Assembly (NCBI GenBank): GCA_016717005.1
Contig: JADJUF010000041.1
Span: 62,001 to 126,000, forward strand
DNA length: 64,000 bases
From: Myxococcales bacterium
GTDB taxonomy: Bacteria; Myxococcota_A; Polyangia; Haliangiales; Haliangiaceae
Reading direction: 5' to 3'
Shown piece by piece: positions 58,217 through 64,000 of this stretch. Position numbers and translations under genes: made by a program. The stretch's first letter is position 1, and each line of letters opens with the position of its first letter. The notes below the pieces were generated by a model. It worked only from the letters and a program-made list of their open reading frames with translations, was not told where the DNA came from and did not search any database.

Positions 58217-59314
58217 TCATGCCGGGGCGTGGCCGCGCGAGCAGCGGTGAATCTCGACGGTGAGGTGGGCGATCGGCGCCGTCGCCAGGATCGCGGCCCG
58301 GTAGTACTGCACGTCGCGCGGCGCCGCGGTCACGAGCGTGACGATGCACCCGCGCCGCCCCGGCGCCATGTCCCACAGGTGCAGGTCGGCGACCCGGACG
58401 TCGTCGATCTGCTCGAGCCGTGTCTCGATCGTGTGGGCCACCTGGTGCGAGGGCACCACGTCGAGCAGCGGCAGCGCCGCGGTCCGGCACAGGCCGATGG
58501 CCCAGCGCCCGATCACCAGGCCGCCGAGCAGGCCGACCGCAGCGTCGAGGTACCACAGGCCCGCGTACTTACCGGCGACCAGCGCGCCGATCGCCAGCAC
58601 GCTGGTGAGCGCGTCGGCCAGCACGTGGACGTACGCCGCGCGCAGGTTGTGATCGGTCGCCGGCGGCGCCTCGGCCGTCCGCGCGCCGTGGCCGTGGTCG
58701 TGATCGTGGCCGCCATGATCGTGATCGCCATGATCGTGATCGCCATGTTCGTGATCGCCATGTTCGTGATCGCCGTGATCGTGATCGCCGTGCACGTCGG
58801 CGCCGTGCTCATGGGCGTGCCCGCCGTGGCCGTGGTCGTGGCCATGATCGGCGCCGAGGATCAGCGCGCACGCGAGGTTGACGACCAGCCCGCCGACCGC
58901 GATCGGGATCGCCTCGCCGTAGGCCACCACCGCGTGCTCGCGCAGCCGCAGGACCGCCTCGATCCCCATCCAGCCGGCCACGACCACCAGCAGCACGCCG
59001 CTGGTGAACCCGGCCAGCGCGTAGACCTTACCGGTCCCGAACGTGAAGTGGCTCGAGGCCGCGCGCGTGCGCGCGAACCAGTACGCGCCCAGCGCCAGGC
59101 CCAGCGCGCCGGCGTGCGAGGCCATGTGCCAGCCGTCAGCGGTCAGCGCCAGCGAACCCGTGACATGGCCCGCGATCAGCTCGGCGACCATGGTCAGGAA
59201 CGTGATCACGACGACCCAGGCGGTGCGACGCTCGCCGTGGGTCGCGGCCACCGCCAGATCGCCGTGGTGGGCGTGCTCGGCCGGCGCGTGCACCGCGGCG
59301 TCTGGGGAGGTCAC
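58217..59314 (-). CDS. Cation diffusion facilitator (CDF) with His-rich loop
   Basis: A 365-residue protein of the CDF family with six TM helices. The metal site residues are visible in ADGWHMASH (TM2) and HVLADALTS (TM5), the HxxxD/DxxxH type found in Zn/Co exporters such as DmeF. The loop between TM4 and TM5 is very His-rich (repeats of HDHGDHEHG), often a metal buffer. A C-terminal ferredoxin-like domain ends GCIVTLVTAAPRDVQYYRAA. The start is the GTG six bases after TACACT rather than an ATG nine codons upstream. It should export Zn, Co or Ni. Confidence 0.9.
   Translation of the reverse strand: MTSPDAAVHAPAEHAHHGDLAVAATHGERRTAWVVVITFLTMVAELIAGHVTGSLALTADGWHMASHAGALGLALGAYWFARTRAASSHFTFGTGKVYALAGFTSGVLLVVVAGWMGIEAVLRLREHAVVAYGEAIPIAVGGLVVNLACALILGADHGHDHGHGGHAHEHGADVHGDHDHGDHEHGDHEHGDHDHGDHDHGGHDHDHGHGARTAEAPPATDHNLRAAYVHVLADALTSVLAIGALVAGKYAGLWYLDAAVGLLGGLVIGRWAIGLCRTAALPLLDVVPSHQVAHTIETRLEQIDDVRVADLHLWDMAPGRRGCIVTLVTAAPRDVQYYRAAILATAPIAHLTVEIHRCSRGHAPA
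58726..58800. repeat. Tandem repeats coding the His-rich CDF loop
   Basis: Units of about 15-18 bases (ATGATCGTGATCGCC and close variants) occur four or more times. They encode alternating His/Asp and can change loop length in multiples of three codons. Confidence 0.6.
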
Positions 59315-59320
59315 CGCCGC

Positions 59321-59326
59321 AGTGTA
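59321..59326 (-). promoter_or_regulatory. -10-like TACACT, six bases before a GTG
   Basis: TACACT on the minus strand, six bases, GTG of the CDF gene. Confidence 0.55.
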
Positions 59327-59367
59327 GCAGCGCGGCGCCACCGCGGGGCCGGCGCGTCGAGCGGCGC

Positions 59368-59373
59368 TATGAT
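59368..59373 (+). promoter_or_regulatory. -10-like TATGAT, six bases before a GTG
   Basis: TATGAT, the best match to TATAAT in the set, followed by six bases and the ybaK-type GTG at 59380. No -35-like sequence is seen 16-18 bases upstream. Confidence 0.6.
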
Positions 59374-59379
59374 CCCGCC

Positions 59380-59865
59380 GTGGCGCCCGCGCACCCTGTC
59401 ACCATGGCCGTCCGGGCGTTGCGCGCGGCCGGCGTGGCCTTCACGCCGCACCTCTACACCTGGGCGCCGCACGGCGGCACGGCCGCTTCGGCCGCGCACC
59501 TCGGGGTCGACGAGCACCTGGTCGTGAAGACGCTGATCTTCGAGGACGACCGACGGCGACCGATGTGCGTGCTCATGCACGGCGACCGCGAGGTCTCGGC
59601 CAAGAACCTGGCGCGCACGCTCGGGGTCAAGACCACCGCGCCGTGCGCGCCCGCGGTCGCCGACAAGCACTCGGGATACCAGGTCGGCGGCACATCTCCG
59701 TTCGGGCTGCGCGCCCGGATGCCGATCTACTGCGAGCGCACCGTCGCCGCGCTGCCGTGCCTGTACGTCAACGGCGGTCAGCGCGGCTTCCTGGTCGCGC
59801 TCACCGGCGTCGACCTGGTCCGGGTGCTGGCCCCGACGCTGGTCGACGTCGCCGCCGGCGGGTAG
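59380..59865 (+). CDS. ybaK: YbaK/EbsC-type Cys-tRNA(Pro) deacylase
   Basis: A 161-residue protein that follows the YbaK fold: VRALRAAGVAFTPHLYTWA, AHLGVDEHLVVKTLIFEDDR (conserved Lys), REVSAKNLARTLGVKTTAP, and GTSPFGLRARMPIYCERTV with the conserved GGxSPxG. YbaK clears Cys from mischarged tRNA(Pro). Its length matches the stand-alone E. coli protein. It has a leaderless-type promoter and is a single gene. Confidence 0.88.
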   Translation: MAPAHPVTMAVRALRAAGVAFTPHLYTWAPHGGTAASAAHLGVDEHLVVKTLIFEDDRRRPMCVLMHGDREVSAKNLARTLGVKTTAPCAPAVADKHSGYQVGGTSPFGLRARMPIYCERTVAALPCLYVNGGQRGFLVALTGVDLVRVLAPTLVDVAAGG

Positions 59866-59877
59866 CCGGAGCCGCGG

Positions 59878-60855
59878 TCACGGCGCCGGCAGGATCACGC
59901 GGTCGAGGACGTGGATGACGCCGTTGGTCGCGAACACGTCGGTGCCGACGATGTTGGCCACGCGGTCGCGGCCGTCGGTGATGCGCAGGTCGCCGTCGAC
60001 GGTGAACGTCCCGGTCTCGACGGTCGTGATCGCCATGTTGACCGGCACCTGGGCCTCGAGGACCTGGGCGGCCACGACGTGGTAGGTCAGCACCCGGGTC
60101 AAGAGCGCGGTGTCCGCGAGCAGCGCCTCCTTGGTGACCCCGAGCTCCGTCAGCAGCGCGGCGAAGGCCGCGTCGGTCGGCGCGAACACCGTGAACGGCC
60201 CTGGGCCCGACAGCGTGTCGACCAGCCCGGCGGCGACCACCGCCTCGACCAGGATCGTGAACTCGGCCGGGTCACCGGCCGCGAGCCCCTGGGCCCGCTC
60301 GACGATGTTCTGATCCGCCGGCAGGATCACCCGATCGATCAGGTGGACCACGCCGTTGGTCGCGTCGATGTCGACCGCGGTGATCGCGGCGGTCCGGTTG
60401 CGGCCATCGGTGATGGTCGGCGGCGGGCCGGGCTCGATCTTGAAGATGCTGCCCTCGGCGGTGGTGATCGGCATGCCGAACGGGATCGCGGCCGAGCCGA
60501 CCTCGGCCGTCAACACGTGGTAGGTCAGCACCGTCCGCAACAGCGGCTTGTTGGCCTCGGTCAGCAGGTCCGCGCCGGTGGCGCCGGCGTTCCCGGTCAG
60601 CTCGACCGCGAGCGCGTCGAACGCGGCGTTGGTGGGCGCGAACACCGTCAGCGCGCCGGGCGCGGCGAGCAGATCGACGAGGTCGCCGTCGTCGGAGGCG
60701 AACTGCACCGCGGCGACCAGGGTCGACAGTGACGGCGTCGCCTGGGCGGTCTCGACGATCGACACCGGGCCGGGCGGATCGATCACGGGATCATCGGAGT
60801 CACCGCAGGCGGCGAGCGAGCACACAGCGAGGGCGGTCAGGGCGAACGTCTTCAT
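59878..60855 (-). CDS. Lipoprotein with two fasciclin (FAS1) domains
   Basis: A 325-residue lipoprotein (ALAVCSLAAC, Cys 17). Two FAS1 domains, about 40-175 and 185-325, each have the hallmark segments: LTVFAPTNAAFDALAVELTG, LRTVLTYHVLTAEVGS, NGVVHLIDRVILPAD in the first; FTVFAPTDAAFAALLTELG, TRVLTYHVVAAQVLE, NGVIHVLDRVILPAP in the second. FAS1 proteins mediate adhesion. It is divergent from the ECF sigma and RskA-like genes, as in the SigK-RskA-MPT70/83 system of mycobacteria. An AGGAG precedes the ATG. Confidence 0.92.
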   Translation of the reverse strand: MKTFALTALAVCSLAACGDSDDPVIDPPGPVSIVETAQATPSLSTLVAAVQFASDDGDLVDLLAAPGALTVFAPTNAAFDALAVELTGNAGATGADLLTEANKPLLRTVLTYHVLTAEVGSAAIPFGMPITTAEGSIFKIEPGPPPTITDGRNRTAAITAVDIDATNGVVHLIDRVILPADQNIVERAQGLAAGDPAEFTILVEAVVAAGLVDTLSGPGPFTVFAPTDAAFAALLTELGVTKEALLADTALLTRVLTYHVVAAQVLEAQVPVNMAITTVETGTFTVDGDLRITDGRDRVANIVGTDVFATNGVIHVLDRVILPAP

Positions 60856-61139
60856 GAGGGTCTCCTAGGCGAGGTGGGGGCGTGCGTCGCCGCCGCGCGG
60901 CGGTGCGGTCCGCACACCGGACACGAACGGGACCTATGAGCGCGCCGGCCCCGCGGTCGTTACGCGCGATCGGCCGCGATCGGGTCGCGATCGTCGCCGC
61001 GCCGCGCGCGCGTCGGTCGCGCGAAACCTCCGCGGCGCGCCGGACGTCCCACCCAGGAGCTGCCGTGTCCACGACGCTGTCTTCCGCGCGGATCGGCCGC
61101 GCGCTTGCGCCGCGGCGGCCGACAGGCTACCCAACTCCC

Positions 61140-61730
61140 GTGTCGATCGTGCTGGCCTGGATCGCGAGCCTGTTCGACGTCGATCCGTCGCTGATCGAAC
61201 GGATCGCCGCGGGTGACGCCGCGGCGCTGCGGCAGCTCTACGATCGCCTGGGCCCGCGGGTCCGCGCCGTCGCGGCCAAGGTGCTGGGCAACCCCAGCGA
61301 CGCCGACGACGTGGTCCAGGAGACCTTCGTCGAGATCTGGCACCGCGCGCGCGGGTTCGATCCAGCGCGCGGCTCGCTCGTATCCTGGGTGACGATGCTG
61401 GCCCACCGCCGCGCGATCGACCGCCTGCGCCGGCGCGGCACGCGGCCGACCGCCGCGGTCGCCGGCGCCGACGTCGAGCTATCCTCGGCCTCGTCGCCCC
61501 ACGAGGACGCGGCCCAGCGCCAGGCCCGGGACCGCATCGCCCAGGCCCTGACGGCGCTGCCCGACGATCAGCGCCAGGCGATCGAGCTCATGTACTTCCA
61601 GGGCATGTCCCAGAGCGAGGCCGCCGATCACCTCGGCGCGGCGCTCGGCACGTTCAAGAGCCGGGTGCGCGCCGCCATGACCCGGCTGGGGACCTTGCTC
61701 GACGAGCTGGCGCCGGAGGCGCGGCCATGA
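61140..61730 (+). CDS. ECF sigma factor (SigK/ECF19-like)
   Basis: A 196-residue ECF sigma factor. Region 2: AALRQLYDRLGPRVRAVAAK and DADDVVQETFVEIWHRARGF; region 4: LPDDQRQAIELMYFQGMSQS and AADHLGAALGTFKSRVRAAM, the helix-turn-helix that reads the -35. It lies divergent to the fasciclin gene and overlaps an RskA-like anti-sigma gene by four bases, the order of the ECF19 group. The GTG fits the length of relatives; it probably controls the fasciclin gene and itself. Confidence 0.88.
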   Translation: MSIVLAWIASLFDVDPSLIERIAAGDAAALRQLYDRLGPRVRAVAAKVLGNPSDADDVVQETFVEIWHRARGFDPARGSLVSWVTMLAHRRAIDRLRRRGTRPTAAVAGADVELSSASSPHEDAAQRQARDRIAQALTALPDDQRQAIELMYFQGMSQSEAADHLGAALGTFKSRVRAAMTRLGTLLDELAPEARP

Positions 61731-62536
61731 CCGAGGCCGAGTTCCTCGACCGGGTCGAGACCTGGGCCCTCGGTGGCCTGACCGACCTCGAGCGCGCCGC
61801 GATGGAGCGCTACCTCGCCGACGCGCCGACCCCGGCGTGCCAGGCCGCGCACGCGCGCGCGTTCGCGACGACGGCGCTCCTGGCCGCGGCGCTGCCGCCC
61901 GCCGCGCCGGCGCCCGAGGTCTGGGCGCGGATCGAGCGCGCGCTGCCGCCGGCGCCGCGCCGCGCCGCGCCGACGCGGGTGCCGCCGTGGCTCGGCTGGG
62001 CGGTCGCGACCGTCGCGGTCGCCGCCGCGGTGCTGCTGTGGCTCGATCGCGACCGCCGCGCCGAGCGCGAGGCCGGCCTGATAGGTCAGGTCCGCGCGCG
62101 CGACACCGCGCTGGCGGCGGCGACCTCGACCCGGTCCGACCTCGACGCCTGTCGCCGCGATCTGACCGAGCTGCGCGCGCGCGATCTGCTCGCCGACGAG
62201 GCCGTGGCGCTGCTCGAGCTGCCCGGCACCCAGCTCATCCCGCTCGATCGCCGCGGCCCGGCCGCCCGCGACCTCGCCGCCAACGCGATCTATCACCGCG
62301 GCGTCAAGCGCGCGTACGTCGTCGCGGCCAACATCCCGGCCGATGCGCCGGTCGACGGTTATCAGGTGTGGCTGGTGCGAGGCGGCCAGCGGGTCGCGGC
62401 CGGGACGCTCGTGCCTGATCGCGGTCGGGCCATCGTGTCGATCCCGACGCTGACGCTCGACGATGGCGTGCCCGAGACCTTCCAGCTCGCGCTGGCGTCC
62501 GGCGAGATCGTGCTCGAGAGCCAGATCCGGATCTGA
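61727..62536 (+). CDS. RskA-like membrane anti-sigma factor
   Basis: A 269-residue protein. N-terminal helices (ALGGLTDLERAAMERYLADA) bind the sigma factor without the zinc Cys/His motif; one TM (VPPWLGWAVATVAVAAAVLL, about 85-105); an extracytoplasmic coiled coil and a C-terminal RskA-type beta-sandwich (VDGYQVWLVRGGQRVAAGTL ... TFQLALASGEI). The regulated release of such anti-sigmas frees the sigma factor. ATG overlaps the sigma stop. Confidence 0.87.
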   Translation: MTEAEFLDRVETWALGGLTDLERAAMERYLADAPTPACQAAHARAFATTALLAAALPPAAPAPEVWARIERALPPAPRRAAPTRVPPWLGWAVATVAVAAAVLLWLDRDRRAEREAGLIGQVRARDTALAAATSTRSDLDACRRDLTELRARDLLADEAVALLELPGTQLIPLDRRGPAARDLAANAIYHRGVKRAYVVAANIPADAPVDGYQVWLVRGGQRVAAGTLVPDRGRAIVSIPTLTLDDGVPETFQLALASGEIVLESQIRI

Positions 62537-62619
62537 GCGACGGTCAGCCGGGACGAATCGTCGACGGGCGATCGCACTTTCTGCGCGCCGCGGTCATCCG
62601 ATCGGGCCGGTCGCCGCGA

Positions 62620-63162
62620 ATGGGTGGCATGGACGCTCGCCCTGACCGCGCCGCCGCGCAGCTCGATGATGACCACCGGTTCGTCTACGCCGTCGCGCGC
62701 CGCATCGTCGGCGACCGCGAGGCCGCCAGCGACGTCGCGCAGGACGCGATGCTCCAGGCGTTCCGCCACCGCGCCAGCTTCCGCGGCGACGCGCGCTACC
62801 GGACGTGGCTGTACCGCATCGCCACCACCGCCGCGTTCAGCCACCTGCGCCGCGAGCGCTCGCTGGCCCGTCGGGCCGCGGGCCACGCCGCCGCCGCGCC
62901 GCTGGCGACGCCACCAGCGACGCCGATCGAGGCGTTGACCGAGGCCGAGACCGCGCGGGTCGTCGCCGATCACGTCGGCGCGCTCGCGGGCCCGTACCGC
63001 GAGATCCTGGCGCTGCGCTTCTACGACGACTGCACCGAGCGCGAGGCCGCGACCACGCTGGGCGTGTCCGAGGCGGCGATCAAGCTGCGCACCCACCGCG
63101 CCAAGCGCGCCCTGCGCGCGCGCCTGACGCCGACGGTCACGGGGCCGCGGGCTGATCGCTGA
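62620..63162 (+). CDS. Second ECF sigma factor
   Basis: A 180-residue ECF sigma: region 2 YAVARRIVGDREAASDVAQD and FRGDARYRTWLYRIATTAAF; region 4 LAGPYREILALRFYDDCTER, then AATTLGVSEAAIKLRTHRAK. No anti-sigma gene is adjacent on the plus strand. The start may be the ATG used or one three codons later after GGTGG. It overlaps the last gene by 26 bases at the 3' ends. Confidence 0.86.
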   Translation: MGGMDARPDRAAAQLDDDHRFVYAVARRIVGDREAASDVAQDAMLQAFRHRASFRGDARYRTWLYRIATTAAFSHLRRERSLARRAAGHAAAAPLATPPATPIEALTEAETARVVADHVGALAGPYREILALRFYDDCTEREAATTLGVSEAAIKLRTHRAKRALRARLTPTVTGPRADR

Positions 63163-64000
63163 GCGTGGCGCCGTCCCAGCGCAGCCACGCGCGCCCGTCG
63201 AGCACCACCGGGTAGTAGCCGGCGCGGCCTGCGGGTCCGCGCGGGTCGGGGCCGGTCACCTCGCCGCGCTCGAGCGCGCGCTGGAAGACCGGCGCGTCGC
63301 CGTCGCCGAACACGGTGACCGTGCGCGCCGGCGCGTTGGCGACCGGCGCGGTGACCACGACGATCAGCGCCGGCCCGCGATCGCCGTCGGCGCGCACGAA
63401 CCACAGGTCGCGCAGCTCGCCCGCCACGACCAGCCGGCGCACCTGCGCGCCGACGACGCAGCCGGCCAGCGCGTGGATCGCGATCGCCGTGCCGCCGCCC
63501 CCGCCCAGCGCAGCGCCGGCGAACCAAGCGACCGGCGTCACCGCGTCGGCGATCGTCAGCGCGCCGGTGCCGGTCAGCGTCGCCGGCACGTCGGCGGGCG
63601 CGGCCGGCGCGCAGCTCGTCGACGCCACCACGCGGCCGGGGACCCAGCCGGCGTCGCCGCTGGCCAGCCCCGCCAGCGCCCAGCCGCGCCCGAGCTGCGA
63701 GGCGGTCCCGTCGATGGCCCCAGCCGCGGCGGCCACGATCGCGCCGCGCGGCACCAGCCGCACGATCGGCGCACGCGTCCCGATCGCGGCCCGCAGCTCG
63801 GTCGCCTCGCTCGTCCGCGCCAGCGCCAGGGTCGCGGCCGCGGCGACCAGGACCGCGTCGACGATGGGCGCGCCCGCGCCGACGGCGGCCGCGGCGCCGC
63901 GATCGGTGCCGGGCGGGAACAAGAGCCGCGGCCCGAAGTCGTCGCCAGCCGGCGCGAGCAAGCGCACCGCGCCCCGGCCAGCGTCGTCGAGACGCCACCA
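63137..64000 (-). CDS. Uncharacterised protein, continues past the right edge
   Basis: At least 287 residues are coded without an internal stop, reading in from the right edge. The chain is beta- and Ala/Gly-rich with a hydrophobic Ala-rich stretch (IVDAVLVAAAATLALA). A small conserved section (LIVVVTAPVANAPARTVTVF, GYYPVVLDGRAWLRWDG) does not match a family. I cannot place a start; a GTG at 63967 is possible. The 3' end overlaps the ECF sigma gene's end. Confidence 0.5.
   Translation of the reverse strand, partial: WWRLDDAGRGAVRLLAPAGDDFGPRLLFPPGTDRGAAAAVGAGAPIVDAVLVAAAATLALARTSEATELRAAIGTRAPIVRLVPRGAIVAAAAGAIDGTASQLGRGWALAGLASGDAGWVPGRVVASTSCAPAAPADVPATLTGTGALTIADAVTPVAWFAGAALGGGGGTAIAIHALAGCVVGAQVRRLVVAGELRDLWFVRADGDRGPALIVVVTAPVANAPARTVTVFGDGDAPVFQRALERGEVTGPDPRGPAGRAGYYPVVLDGRAWLRWDGATLSDQPAAP

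Overview
The window looks like a chromosome segment from a very GC-rich (clearly above 70% by eye) delta-proteobacterial or myxobacterial-type organism, probably near Haliangium/Kofleriaceae. This rests on gene content: a MoxR/Bat operon, Ser/Thr kinases with TPR tails, PEGA-domain proteins, a DnaE2/ImuA/ImuB mutasome, a class III adenylyl cyclase, a TonB-dependent receptor, and about twenty predicted lipoproteins with a Cys at the end of the signal peptide. The lineage is an inference. I saw no rRNA, tRNA, CRISPR array, transposase or phage gene, so this reads as ordinary chromosome.

Layout. 1-4.4 kb: 5' end of dnaE2 under a LexA-type palindrome, a three-gene envelope operon (PEGA lipoprotein, YidD-domain lipoprotein, TPR membrane protein), and small hypotheticals. 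4.4-16.9 kb: a WGR-domain protein, a peptidase-like lipoprotein, a family B DNA polymerase with one frameshift, an adenylyl cyclase, a three-gene unknown operon, a Ca-binding-repeat lipoprotein with a frameshift, a TonB-like protein and a GNAT. 16.9-22 kb: lipoproteins and small unknowns. 22-24.5 kb: imuA-imuB under a second LexA-type box. 24.5-32 kb: aldo/keto reductase, a lamin-tail lipoprotein with a PEP/pyruvate-dikinase-like lipoprotein, a beta-propeller lipoprotein under a cobalamin riboswitch, and a heme/beta-barrel operon. 32-42.1 kb: moxR, DUF58, a membrane lipoprotein, batA, batB, batC and a batD-batE fusion, nearly all overlapping. 42.3-52.8 kb: a bacterial cereblon-type (CULT) protein, a TonB-dependent receptor, two tandem paralogous kinases, an esterase and a CAP lipoprotein. 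52.9-64 kb: a HEAT-THUMP-methyltransferase, HAD hydrolase, CorA, a PEGA membrane protein, a CDF exporter, YbaK, a fasciclin lipoprotein divergent from an ECF sigma/RskA-type pair, another ECF sigma, and a partial gene at the right edge.

Themes. (1) Many genes begin exactly six bases after a TANNNT hexamer with no Shine-Dalgarno sequence, which is the signature of leaderless transcripts; I used it to choose several starts. (2) Three stretches show single-base frameshifts and one shows a 97-base G tract, so part of the sequence may carry assembly errors. (3) Two genes are followed by degenerate tandem copies of their own 3' ends. The most interesting biology is the B12-riboswitch beta-propeller lipoprotein, which resembles BtuG in logic, the CULT protein, and the leaderless promoter set.
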